A stretch of DNA of 64,000 bases from Cellvibrio sp. 79 (GTDB taxonomy: Bacteria > Pseudomonadota > Gammaproteobacteria > Pseudomonadales > Cellvibrionaceae), in NCBI GenBank assembly GCA_003056245.1, contig MVDH01000003.1, forward strand, positions 392,187 to 456,186. Reading direction: 5' to 3'. The notes under the pieces were generated by a model. The model had not been told where the DNA came from and ran no database searches. It saw only the letters and a list, made by a program, of their open reading frames with translations. The translations under genes and the position numbers were made by a program. Each line of letters begins with the position of its first letter. Positions within the stretch are counted from its first letter, which is position 1. This document shows, piece by piece, positions 27,346-36,685 of this stretch.

Positions 27346-29055
27346 TTAATTGAGCTGCTGGCGAGTTGCCGATTCTTGCAGCCAATTCATAATTTCAGCG
27401 TAGGATTTGGGGGCGGAAAAATAATGCCCTTGCATTAAATCGCACCCCATCTCTTTCAACCAATCTTTTTGCTCTTTGGTTTCCACACCTTCCGCAACAA
27501 CTAATTTACCCAGATTATGGGCCAACGTAACCATCGCGGACACCAGACGCTTATCCGTATGACTGCGATTTAATTCCTGCAAAAAATTCAAATCAATTTT
27601 TACTGTGCTAATTGGCAACCGTTGCAAATGCAACAGCGACGAATTTCCCGCACCAAAACTATCGAGCAAAAAATTAATGCCGAAGAATGATAACGGGCGC
27701 ATGCATAACGACACCAGTTCGATATTTTCAGCAAATACCGTTTCAGTAATTTCAAATTCGATATCACCGGGTTGAATATCACTATCCGCAAAAATACGCG
27801 CGACTTCATGCACCAGATTGTCATCTTTAAATTGGCGCACGGATAAATTTATCGCCATCATGAGCGGGCCACCCCAAAACGCCTGCAAATTTTTTACATC
27901 ATTGCACGCCTGGCGAATTGCCCAATAACCAATAGCCGTTAATATTCCGGTTTCTTCGGCTGTGGCCACAAAATCGCCCGCATCCAATAAACCAACGCCG
28001 GGCTTATCCCAGCGAAGAAAAGCCTCGAGCGCAACAACTCGTCCGGTAGAAACTTCAACGCGCGGAATGTAATGCAATACAAATTGTTGTTTTTTTAATG
28101 CTGCGCGCAAATCGGCTTCCAAACGCAATTGCCGGCGCACATCCTGGTTCATCATTTCGGTAAAGAAACGGTAATTACTATTAGGTTCCTGTTTGGCTTT
28201 GTACATCGCCATATCGGCATGCTTCAACAAAGTATCGGCATCGCGCCCCGCTTGCGGGTATATTGCAATTCCAATACTGCAACCCACAACCACTTCATGC
28301 CCGTTTATATCCGCAGGCATTTCAATGGCGCGAATCACTTTTTCCGCAATATGTGCAACATCAGTGTTGTTGGCAATTTTTTGCAACAGCAAAGTGAATT
28401 CATCGCCTCCCATACGCGCAACGGAATCGCTGCGACGCAGGCATCCGTTCAAACGCTCGGCACAGATACGAATAATTGCATCGCCTGCATCGTGGCCAAA
28501 ATTATCGTTAACCTGTTTAAATCCATTGAGGTCGATAAACATCAACGTAAAACTGTTGTGATCGCGCTCCGCCAGATTAATCGCATGCTCAAGGCGGTCG
28601 CGAAATAGAATACGGTTGGGGACATCAGTAAGCGGATCGTAATGCGCGAGGCGCGAGAGATGTTGTTCAGTTTGTTTGCGTTCGATGGCGTAGCGTAGCG
28701 CGCGCTCCAGCAATAAATGATCGATTTGGCCCTTGATTAAATAATCCGCCGCGCCGGCACGAATCGCTTCGCGATCTACCTCGGTTTCCATTTCATCGGT
28801 CATTACTACAATGGGCGTCTGGCATGCCTGCACGCGCGCCGCATTTAATAGATCGCGCGCGCTGGCATTACCCCAGTAATAATCGAGCAAGGCAACATCA
28901 AATTCCTGGGAGAGAATTTTATTGAGTGCGGCATCCAATTGATTACACCACACCAATTCATACTCGACGTGACGAATATGGGACAAAATCTCGGCGATGA
29001 GCAGATATTCACCTTGCTCACGGTCGATAAATAAAATCTTTACCTTTTTGTCCAT
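27346..29055 (-). CDS. Response regulator with GGDEF and degenerate EAL domain
   Basis: 569 residues: REC domain (1-120, phospho-acceptor Asp in VALLDYYW), GGDEF (about 135-300; GGDEF 216-220 intact, I-site RRSD 207-210) and EAL (310-560). The EAL domain looks impaired: the signature is E344-A-F, and the metal-binding pair normally DD in DDFGTG is D465-S466 in LDSFGAG. The other catalytic positions (NLSVRQF, EITETVF, KID, AEGVET, QGHYFS) remain. It is therefore likely a cyclase or c-di-GMP-binding protein, not an esterase. No partner kinase is adjacent. It ends seven bases from comM, convergent with it. Confidence 0.9.
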   Translation of the reverse strand: MDKKVKILFIDREQGEYLLIAEILSHIRHVEYELVWCNQLDAALNKILSQEFDVALLDYYWGNASARDLLNAARVQACQTPIVVMTDEMETEVDREAIRAGAADYLIKGQIDHLLLERALRYAIERKQTEQHLSRLAHYDPLTDVPNRILFRDRLEHAINLAERDHNSFTLMFIDLNGFKQVNDNFGHDAGDAIIRICAERLNGCLRRSDSVARMGGDEFTLLLQKIANNTDVAHIAEKVIRAIEMPADINGHEVVVGCSIGIAIYPQAGRDADTLLKHADMAMYKAKQEPNSNYRFFTEMMNQDVRRQLRLEADLRAALKKQQFVLHYIPRVEVSTGRVVALEAFLRWDKPGVGLLDAGDFVATAEETGILTAIGYWAIRQACNDVKNLQAFWGGPLMMAINLSVRQFKDDNLVHEVARIFADSDIQPGDIEFEITETVFAENIELVSLCMRPLSFFGINFLLDSFGAGNSSLLHLQRLPISTVKIDLNFLQELNRSHTDKRLVSAMVTLAHNLGKLVVAEGVETKEQKDWLKEMGCDLMQGHYFSAPKSYAEIMNWLQESATRQQLN

Positions 29056-29275
29056 CGTGCACCGTCTCTTCCTAACACGCAGCTGGAACTGGCGTCAGCA
29101 TCAAAATCAACACTCATGGTAACAGCCGCTCCTGGCAAACAAAACGCTTCTTTATATAACAAATAACCGCTACAACTTTGAGCTTATTACTCTGTGGTTA
29201 TAGCCGTTGAAATCGCGATTGCAAGGTAATTTTAGCTTGCTAGAATGCTCGCCCGACGTTTCCCAGGCCATCGCA

Positions 29276-31294
29276 GTGACTCAACTCAATCCCCGCCAGA
29301 AAGAAGCCGTGCTTTATATCGATGGCCCCTGCCTGGTATTGGCGGGTGCCGGCAGCGGCAAAACCAGCGTGATCACGCGCAAAATCGCCTATTTAATTGA
29401 AAAGTGCGACATGCCAGCGCGCCACATCGCCGCCCTCACCTTTACCAATAAAGCCGCGCGCGAAATGAAAGAACGCGCGAGCAAACTAGTGAAAGGCAGC
29501 GCTTCCCGGGGTTTAACCGTATCCACGTTCCATAACCTTGGTATGAATATCATCCGCCGCGAGCACAAGGCGCTGGGCTTCAAACCCGGCTTTTCCATCT
29601 TCGATTCGGAAGATGCCCGCTCCCTGCTCAAGGAGTTAATGCTCAAAGACGGCGACCTGGATAGCGACCATCTGGATCTTGTCCAGCATCAAATTTCCAA
29701 CTGGAAAAACGACCTGGTTATTCCCGAGCGCGCACTGAGTATGGCGCAGAGCCAGGGCGAACAGACCATCGCCATGATTTACCTGCGTTACAACCAGGCG
29801 CTGCGCGCTTACAACGCGGTGGACTTTGATGATCTGATCCTGGTTCCGGTGGAATTGTTCCAAACCAAACCCGAAGTTCTCTCCCGCTGGCAGAAAAAGA
29901 TCCGCTACTTATTGGTAGACGAGTATCAGGACACCAACTCCAGCCAGTATTTGCTGGTGCAATTGCTCGTTGGCAACCGTGGTGCACTAACGGTGGTAGG
30001 CGATGACGACCAATCCATTTATGCCTGGCGCGGTGCCCGCCCGGAAAATATGGGCTTGCTCAAGCAGGATTATCCGAACCTGCGCGTGATCAAGCTGGAA
30101 CAAAACTATCGTTCCACCAGCAGAATCCTGCGCGTCGCCAACCATTTAATCGCCAATAATCCGCATGAATTCGATAAGGCTTTATGGAGTGAAATGGGCC
30201 TGGGCGACCCCATTCGGGTTATCCGTTGCAAAAATGAAGAGGCGGAAGCCGAGCGCGTTGCTACCGAAATCATTACCCAACGCTTGCGCAAGCAATATAA
30301 GTTTCGTGATTTCGCCGTGCTGTATCGCGGCAACCATCAAGCGCGCTTGCTGGAAATGAAACTCCAGCACCATCAAATCCCGTACAAGATGAGTGGCGGT
30401 TCCTCATTCTTTGCCAAGACGGAAATCAAGGACGTCATGGCCTACTTGCGCCTGATTGTAAATCCCGATGATGACAATGCGTTTTTGCGGGTGATCAATA
30501 CCCCGCGCCGCCAGATTGGCACCAGTACCCTGGAAGCCTTGGGCAATTACGCGAGCGAACGTAACATCAGTCTATTTGCTGCGCTGGATGAGATGGGCTT
30601 ACAAAGTCGCATTCCGGAAAAAAACCTGGAGCGCATCCAGCGTTTTGCCCACTGGGTCAAACAAGTCGCACGCAATTGCACCGGCGATAATCCGGTAAAT
30701 GCGATCCGCGAAATGTTGAATGACATCGATTATGAGGGCTGGTTACACCAGAACTCGAACACCCCAAAAGCGGCGGAAAAGCGCATGGAAAATGTGTTTT
30801 ATCTGGTGGAATCGCTGCAAAAAACCCTGGATAAAACCGAATTCGACGATGAGGAAGAAGACACCCGCATGGAAGACGCCATCGCCAAATTGGTGTTGCG
30901 CGATTTGATGGAGCGACAGGAAGAAGAAGACACCAGCGATCAGGTACAACTGATGACATTGCATGCATCGAAAGGCCTGGAATTTCCACATGTATTTATG
31001 GTCGGCATGGAAGAAGAATTGCTCCCGCATCGCAACAGTATTGAGGACAACAATATTGAAGAGGAGCGTCGTCTCACGTATGTGGGTATTACCCGTGCGC
31101 AACGCACGCTGTCGATGACCCTCGCCGGTAAACGCAAACAATTTGGCGAAATGAGTGAAACCACCCCCAGCCGCTTTCTGGATGAACTGCCGCCGGAGGA
31201 TGTGGAATGGGAAGGTTTTGGTGAACAAAGCGAAGCGAAAAATTTGGCCAAGGGCGAAGAGACACTGTCGAGCTTGCTTAACCTGTTTGATTAA
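29276..31294 (+). CDS. rep: ATP-dependent DNA helicase Rep
   Basis: 672 residues from GTG 29276 (TQLNPRQKEAVLYIDGPCLVLAGAGSGKT in frame), matching E. coli Rep (673); the open frame extends 23 codons upstream without family similarity. Motifs in order: Walker A AGAGSGKT, TFTNKAAREMKER, DEYQDTNSSQY (II), GDDDQSIYAWRGARPEN (III), QNYRSTSRIL (IV), LMTLHASKGLEFPHVF (V), EEERRLTYVGITRAQRTL (VI). Superfamily 1A 3'-5' helicase that helps forks pass bound proteins. The 220 bases upstream show no other gene. Confidence 0.95.
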   Translation: MTQLNPRQKEAVLYIDGPCLVLAGAGSGKTSVITRKIAYLIEKCDMPARHIAALTFTNKAAREMKERASKLVKGSASRGLTVSTFHNLGMNIIRREHKALGFKPGFSIFDSEDARSLLKELMLKDGDLDSDHLDLVQHQISNWKNDLVIPERALSMAQSQGEQTIAMIYLRYNQALRAYNAVDFDDLILVPVELFQTKPEVLSRWQKKIRYLLVDEYQDTNSSQYLLVQLLVGNRGALTVVGDDDQSIYAWRGARPENMGLLKQDYPNLRVIKLEQNYRSTSRILRVANHLIANNPHEFDKALWSEMGLGDPIRVIRCKNEEAEAERVATEIITQRLRKQYKFRDFAVLYRGNHQARLLEMKLQHHQIPYKMSGGSSFFAKTEIKDVMAYLRLIVNPDDDNAFLRVINTPRRQIGTSTLEALGNYASERNISLFAALDEMGLQSRIPEKNLERIQRFAHWVKQVARNCTGDNPVNAIREMLNDIDYEGWLHQNSNTPKAAEKRMENVFYLVESLQKTLDKTEFDDEEEDTRMEDAIAKLVLRDLMERQEEEDTSDQVQLMTLHASKGLEFPHVFMVGMEEELLPHRNSIEDNNIEEERRLTYVGITRAQRTLSMTLAGKRKQFGEMSETTPSRFLDELPPEDVEWEGFGEQSEAKNLAKGEETLSSLLNLFD

Positions 31295-31768
31295 CCCATA
31301 CGAATATTATTTATTCGCACTGTAAACGCCCCAAAAAAAACATCGATATAAATATTGGCATCAAAAATAACGAACAGCGTACGAGTTTAATGCGCAATTT
31401 TTACTCGTCCGCGATTAACAATAAAAATTTCTCTGGAACCCGGATAATCACAACGGCTGTCGGGTTCGCCGCTTGTTGCCAGGCTTTTGTTTTGTAAAGA
31501 GAAAAAAACGTACTGAAAAAATTTCCAGACTAGTACATCACCCTTCGCCGAAATTTTCGTTCGAACATTTTTACTCAGACGCACGCCCCAAAACACTTCC
31601 CTATAGTCGATCCTGATTGCAGGCACACGTTTTCATCGCTGGTTTGCAATTAATCACCGCCATCAACCTTGCCCCGGTGACTTACAAAATAACAATAATT
31701 TTTCGTGTTTTGCAGTACACACAAACCTGATGTTCATCATAAATCTAACGACACATTAGAGGTTCTGT
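31295..31768. other. Intergenic region upstream of the GH5 gene
   Basis: 474 bases, AT-rich. A 79-codon open frame on the minus strand (31387-31626) has no ribosome site or family resemblance and is not accepted. A weak inverted repeat ACGAGT/ACTCGT lies around 31380-31410. The region probably holds the promoter of the secreted glycosidase and the end of the rep transcript; no clear terminator is seen. Confidence 0.5.
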
Positions 31769-33877
31769 ATGAAAATGTTTATACCGTTACTCGCTCACAT
31801 GTTTTCCAACCCGCGGAAATTAGCCACTGGGCTCATGATCCTTTCGTTATTTTCTATTAGCGCTAATCTACACGCTCAATACCTGCGCACCCAAGGAACA
31901 AAAATTGTTGATCCATCTGGCGCAGAGATAAAATTGCGCGGCATTAACCTCGGTAACTGGCTGCTTTGGGAAGGTTATTTGATGATGGGCGATTTTAATT
32001 ATCGCACCCACACGCAATTTCTTAACAGCCTCGCCGGTGCTTTTGGCGGCGATTTAAATCGAGCCAAAGAATTTGAACACCAGTGGCGATTAAATTATGT
32101 GACCGAGCGAACCATCAGCGATTTACAATCGCTAGGTTTCAATTCGGTGCGCGTGCCCTTTCACTACAATATGTTTTGGCAAAATAATCAACTCAGCAAT
32201 CACGGCTTTCAATACCTTGATCGTTTAATCCAGTTTTGCAAACCGCGCGGCATTTATATTTTGCTGGATATGCACGCAGCCCCCGGCTACCAAAACCCTG
32301 GCGATCACAGCGACAATATGGATTCCAATTCCAGCCAGCCGCGCAATTCGGTTAAATTCTGGGACGGTAATAATATTAATATTGCTCGCCAGGTATGGCG
32401 CCATATCGCCACACGTTATGCAAATGAACCCACCATTTGGGGGTACGATTTAATTAATGAGCCAGTGTTGCAACCGGGCCGTGAAATGGAATTGATGCCG
32501 TCACTGATTCAAATGCGCAACGCCATTCGCGAAGTGGATAACAATCACATTATTGTTGCCGAAGGCGGCTGGTGGGGTTCGGATTTCAGCGTGCTCGATT
32601 GGACCAATACGCAAACACGCAACGCAACCGGCGTGACCGCAAAATGGGATAACAATCTTGTTTATGAAACCCATCATTATGTATTTGGAAATACCGCCGC
32701 AATTAACGATTTAAATGGCCGTGCGGCACTCACCAATCGTCTGAATATTCCGTTAATCCTCGGTGAATACGGCGAAGACAATAACAGCATTTTGCGCACC
32801 ATGACCGATTGGTCTATCGCCAATATTGCCGGTTATTTTCCATGGTCGTTTAAAAAAATGTCCCACGATAAAACACTCTGGACAATTTTACCGAATGCAG
32901 CTTACAACTCGGTGAAAAATTACATCAACAGCGGCGGTACACCACCGGCAAATGCATACAACAGCATGATCAGTTTTGCGCAAAATAATATTGCCAATGG
33001 CGCCGTAGGCATTCAGTGGCACCAGGATTTTTACGATGCAATTAAATCACCGCAGACTTGCTCAATCTCCGGTTACCAATCAGTTAATGCACGCATTGAA
33101 GCGGAAAGTTTTTGCGGCATGCAAGGAATCCAAACTGAAACCACAACGGATACCGGCGGTGGCCAGAATGTGGGCTGGATTGAAGCAGGCGATTGGCTGG
33201 AGTACAACATTAATGTACCAACAAGCGGGAATTACACACTGACTTATCGCATTGCCAGCACCGGCAATACCGGGCAACTGCAATTTATTGCTCCGACCGG
33301 TACATTGGCATCCATCAGCATTCCCAACACTGGTGGTTGGCAAACCTGGAGCAGTATTTCTACTATTATCAGTTTGTCCGCAGGGCAACAAAAAATCCGC
33401 CTTTATGCCAGCGGTGCCGCATTTAATTTCAATTGGTTTCAATTAAGCCCAGCATCAACAAGCAGCTCGCAAAGCAGTTCATCTACGCCGGCTTTTACGC
33501 GTTTGATTGAAGCGGAATCCTATTCATCCATGAGCGGTGTACAAGTGGAAGCTACGCAAGATCCGCAAGGTGGAAACCAGAACTTGGGTTGGATTGATGC
33601 GGGTGATTGGATGGCTTATTCAAATATCAATTTCCCCACGACCGGGACTTATCGTGTTGACTATCGCGTGGCCAGTGTGAGCGGAGCACAAGTATCGCTG
33701 GATTTGGATTTTGGTAACACCCAACTCGGTGTATTAGCCATTCCGGCGACTGGTGGCTGGCAAAACTGGACTACGGTTTCGCACACAGTATCTGTGACAG
33801 CAGGAACTTACAGTGTGGGGGTATTTGCACCGCAAGGCGGGTGGAATATCAACTGGTTGCGAATTACCAGGTTGTAA
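31769..33877 (+). CDS. Secreted GH5 glycoside hydrolase with two CBM6 modules
   Basis: 702 residues; GAGG six bases before the ATG. The signal peptide ends near NLHA|QYLR (about 36). The GH5 catalytic domain (about 37-400) has RGINLGNWLLWEGYL, VRVPFHYN, acid/base E231 in DLINEPV and nucleophile E333 in LGEYGE. Two CBM6-type lectin modules follow (about 440-565 and 580-700), each starting IEAES and ending NFNWFQL / NINWLRI, joined by a serine-rich linker. It probably attacks plant beta-glucan or related polysaccharide; the GH5 subfamily is not resolved (NLGNWLLWEGY resembles exo-1,3-glucanase-like members). Followed by its own terminator. Confidence 0.9.
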   Translation: MKMFIPLLAHMFSNPRKLATGLMILSLFSISANLHAQYLRTQGTKIVDPSGAEIKLRGINLGNWLLWEGYLMMGDFNYRTHTQFLNSLAGAFGGDLNRAKEFEHQWRLNYVTERTISDLQSLGFNSVRVPFHYNMFWQNNQLSNHGFQYLDRLIQFCKPRGIYILLDMHAAPGYQNPGDHSDNMDSNSSQPRNSVKFWDGNNINIARQVWRHIATRYANEPTIWGYDLINEPVLQPGREMELMPSLIQMRNAIREVDNNHIIVAEGGWWGSDFSVLDWTNTQTRNATGVTAKWDNNLVYETHHYVFGNTAAINDLNGRAALTNRLNIPLILGEYGEDNNSILRTMTDWSIANIAGYFPWSFKKMSHDKTLWTILPNAAYNSVKNYINSGGTPPANAYNSMISFAQNNIANGAVGIQWHQDFYDAIKSPQTCSISGYQSVNARIEAESFCGMQGIQTETTTDTGGGQNVGWIEAGDWLEYNINVPTSGNYTLTYRIASTGNTGQLQFIAPTGTLASISIPNTGGWQTWSSISTIISLSAGQQKIRLYASGAAFNFNWFQLSPASTSSSQSSSSTPAFTRLIEAESYSSMSGVQVEATQDPQGGNQNLGWIDAGDWMAYSNINFPTTGTYRVDYRVASVSGAQVSLDLDFGNTQLGVLAIPATGGWQNWTTVSHTVSVTAGTYSVGVFAPQGGWNINWLRITRL

Positions 33878-33937
33878 TCGAAAGGCTGGTTTGAGTGTAC
33901 TGTGTTTATTGCCCGGGGTTTATTTCAGGGCTTTTTC

Positions 33938-33961
33938 AGCGGGTCGCAGGACCCGCTTTTT
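33938..33961 (+). terminator. Rho-independent terminator of the GH5 gene
   Basis: AGCGGGTC, loop GCAG, GACCCGCT, then TTTTT: a compact GC-rich stem with a T-run, 61 bases past the stop. Confidence 0.85.
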
Positions 33962-33980
33962 CAGGCAGGGCAAGCTTGGC

Positions 33981-34388
33981 TTACTTGCTGTTGTCAATCA
34001 TATAGTCCACAGCACCTTTGATTTCATCGTCACTACAGGCAGCGCACATGCCTTTCGGTGGCATTGAGTTGAAGCCACCCAATGCATGGGTATACAACGT
34101 CTCTTTACCTTTAGCGACGCGAGGGGCCCAATCCGCCGCAGTGCCAAACTTCGGAGCACCCATCAACCCACCAGCGTGACAGGTAGTACAGAAGCCACCG
34201 TATACATCTTTACCGGATTTTGGGCCCGCTGAGGCAGCAGGTGCCGGGGCGGCAGCACAGGATTCGCCCGACAAACAGGTGCTGCCGACCGGGGCAGTAC
34301 GTGTTTTAACATCATCTTCAGCAACGGCAGAACCGGCAACCAAACCAGCAACAAACAAAATTCCAAACAGCTTTTTCATGGGGCTCAC
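33981..34388 (-). CDS. Cytochrome c5-type monohaem protein
   Basis: 135 residues. The GTG at 34388 is chosen because AGGA lies seven bases upstream; an ATG three codons later is also possible. The signal peptide (KKLFGILFVAGLVAGSAVA) is cleaved near AVA|EDD. An Ala/Pro-rich linker with a Cys pair leads to the haem domain: CTTCH haem site (about residue 68), and MPPKGMCAACSDDE, where the Met ligand and the CxxC disulfide are characteristic of cytochrome c5. Periplasmic electron carrier. Its partner is not evident. Confidence 0.9.
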   Translation of the reverse strand: MSPMKKLFGILFVAGLVAGSAVAEDDVKTRTAPVGSTCLSGESCAAAPAPAASAGPKSGKDVYGGFCTTCHAGGLMGAPKFGTAADWAPRVAKGKETLYTHALGGFNSMPPKGMCAACSDDEIKGAVDYMIDNSK

Positions 34389-34627
34389 GGTGGTTTCCTC
34401 GAAGGTATTGTCGGGCGACAGGAATGGTGATCCGTCAGGCCCAGTTTATAGGTGCGTCAAAGCTAAAATTCTGAGGCACATCAAATCGGCGCGCATTATA
34501 GCTGCAATAACCCTACAGGCGAAGTGCGTATTGTATAGCCTTCCTATGGCTGTCGCGATTTGACCCCTTTCTATCTGCTGTTATGCTTATCACTCAGTTT
34601 TATACCCCGATAAGGCTTTCATCCGTT

Positions 34628-36676
34628 ATGGAATATAACAGCGTCACCTTCGTCGCTTACTTTAGTGCCGCCGTAGTGGCCATGCTGCTGACGCTAACCT
34701 ATTTGTACCAGTTGACGCGCAAACAAAAAACCTGGATTTTCTCAGCGGCAGCGGCAGTCCATACCGTGCATCTGGGGACTATTGCGCTGTCCTTTTCGGA
34801 TTACTCCATCCCGCTGTATTTACTGATTATATTTGAATATCTGCACTTCAATGCCTGGGTTTTCTGTATCGGCCTGAGCGTTAAACACAACACTCAACGC
34901 AAGCAACTACCGGCCAGCATGCAACTATTATTTAGCGGTGGCTGGCCCATTACCGCGTTGGCAATTGCGATGCTACTCATCCCCAATATGAACCAGGCCG
35001 GATTATCAGTCTGGTTCGCATTGGGCCTGGCCGTCATAGCATTGGTTAGTGTGGAACAACTTTATCGTTTTGCCGCCGAAAATGACCGCCAGATCAAATT
35101 ATTGTGTATGAATCTGGCAGCCATTTTTCTCTACGACATTTACTTGTTTACCCACGCACTGATTTTTAAAGGTCTGGACCCGATGCTTTGGCAATCGCGC
35201 GCAGCAGTGTCTATCGCCACTTGCCTGTTTATGGCACTAGGCGGTCTGTTATTGCTGCAGCGCGCCGAACGGCCAGCTAACTTCAATCTCTCCCGCCCTA
35301 TCGCTTTCTATACAACCTCATTGGTGGGTGTCGGGATTTTGATCACGGTACTCTCTCTGGGCGGTTATTACGTCCGTTTATACGGTGGCAATTGGGGGAC
35401 GGTTTTCTATAGCTTACTGCTGGCCGGAGCAGTCCTGCTGATCGCTACGGTATTTGTCTCCAGCCGCATCCGCATGAAACTGTCGGTACTGATCAATAAA
35501 CATCTATTCCGTTACAAATACGACTATCGCAATGAATGGTTGCGCCTTATCAATTATTTAGCCCAACCGGCCGAGGCCAGCGAAGTCAACCAACGTGCTT
35601 TTTTTGCCGTGGCCTCCACCACCAAAGCACCAAGCGGCGCTATCTGGCTGCGCAAACAGGGATTTTACGAACCCGTCTATCGAGCCAATTTGCCCGGTTT
35701 TGTCGATTTACAGGAAGAACCGGTTGATAGCCCCTTCTGTCGCGCATTTATCGAATCCGAATGGGTATTCATTCCCGACAATGGCGATAACCAGGCGCTG
35801 GGCCAACACAATGAATTATTACCCCCCTGGATTCATAACATCCCCGATCTGTGGTTACTTTTCCCCCTCATTGTGGGTGAAGAGCTCGTCGGCTTCATGG
35901 CCCTCACTAAACCTGGCGGCGATGAAACCCTGACTTGGGAAGATCTGGATTTACTCAAAACCATGGGCCGCCAGGTCGCCAGCTATCTCAAACGGCACCA
36001 GCAAGCCGAACAATTAGTGGAAGGTCGCCAGTTTGATACGTACAACAAACTGGTGGCATTCATTATCCACGATCTCAATAATCTGATCGCCCAACAAGCG
36101 CTCGTCGTACGCAATGCAGAGAAGCACAAGGGCAATCCGGCGTTCATTGAAGATGCGATAAAAACCATCAGCAACTCCGTGGATCGCATGAACAACTTGC
36201 TGAAAAAATTGCGCCGCGATGACTCTGATTTAGTTAAACGCCTCTCTATTGCCGATGTTGTTACCCAGGCAGTACAAGAGTGCCAACAACGCAGCAGTCC
36301 GAAATTCACAGCAGAAATAGAAGCTACCCAGCGCACCATTAATGCGGACCAGGTGCGACTGGTAATGACCATCACCAACTTCATCAAAAATGCCCAGGAA
36401 GCTACGCCAGACAACGGCCGCGTTCATGTTACACTGCGCGTCCAAAATCATTGGGCCATCATTATCATTGAAGACACTGGCTCGGGCATGGATTGGGATT
36501 TTATTCATAACCGATTATTTAAACCCTTTGAAACAACCAAATCCGGTAAAGGCATGGGAATCGGTGTTTATCTCTCGCGTGAATACATTAGCGAATTGAG
36601 CGGCACACTGAATGTTGCCAGTGAAGTAGGCGAAGGCACAGTTATTACCATCACCCTGCCATTGAATAAGGATTAG
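34628..36676 (+). CDS. prsK: PEP-CTERM system sensor histidine kinase PrsK
   Basis: 682 residues from ATG 34628 (an ATG 15 codons upstream, 34583, is possible; neither has a strong ribosome site). The N-terminal half holds about eight membrane helices (1-295), then a GAF-like domain (about 310-470). The kinase core follows: H-box FIIHDLNNLIAQQ, N-box NFIKNAQEA, G1 DTGSGM and G2 GKGMGIGVYLS. This layout is that of PrsK, the kinase that accompanies exosortase A loci. It should phosphorylate the adjacent PrsR, nine bases downstream. Confidence 0.92.
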   Translation: MEYNSVTFVAYFSAAVVAMLLTLTYLYQLTRKQKTWIFSAAAAVHTVHLGTIALSFSDYSIPLYLLIIFEYLHFNAWVFCIGLSVKHNTQRKQLPASMQLLFSGGWPITALAIAMLLIPNMNQAGLSVWFALGLAVIALVSVEQLYRFAAENDRQIKLLCMNLAAIFLYDIYLFTHALIFKGLDPMLWQSRAAVSIATCLFMALGGLLLLQRAERPANFNLSRPIAFYTTSLVGVGILITVLSLGGYYVRLYGGNWGTVFYSLLLAGAVLLIATVFVSSRIRMKLSVLINKHLFRYKYDYRNEWLRLINYLAQPAEASEVNQRAFFAVASTTKAPSGAIWLRKQGFYEPVYRANLPGFVDLQEEPVDSPFCRAFIESEWVFIPDNGDNQALGQHNELLPPWIHNIPDLWLLFPLIVGEELVGFMALTKPGGDETLTWEDLDLLKTMGRQVASYLKRHQQAEQLVEGRQFDTYNKLVAFIIHDLNNLIAQQALVVRNAEKHKGNPAFIEDAIKTISNSVDRMNNLLKKLRRDDSDLVKRLSIADVVTQAVQECQQRSSPKFTAEIEATQRTINADQVRLVMTITNFIKNAQEATPDNGRVHVTLRVQNHWAIIIIEDTGSGMDWDFIHNRLFKPFETTKSGKGMGIGVYLSREYISELSGTLNVASEVGEGTVITITLPLNKD

Positions 36677-36685
36677 CGGGATCGC

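Noticed and set aside
29207-29275. Upstream 23-codon extension of rep
   Set aside because: The residues do not resemble the family N-terminus; the GTG at 29276 gives the expected length.
31387-31626. 79-codon minus-strand frame in the gap before the GH5 gene
   Set aside because: No ribosome site, no hydrophobic or domain pattern, and no neighbour relation; treated as chance.
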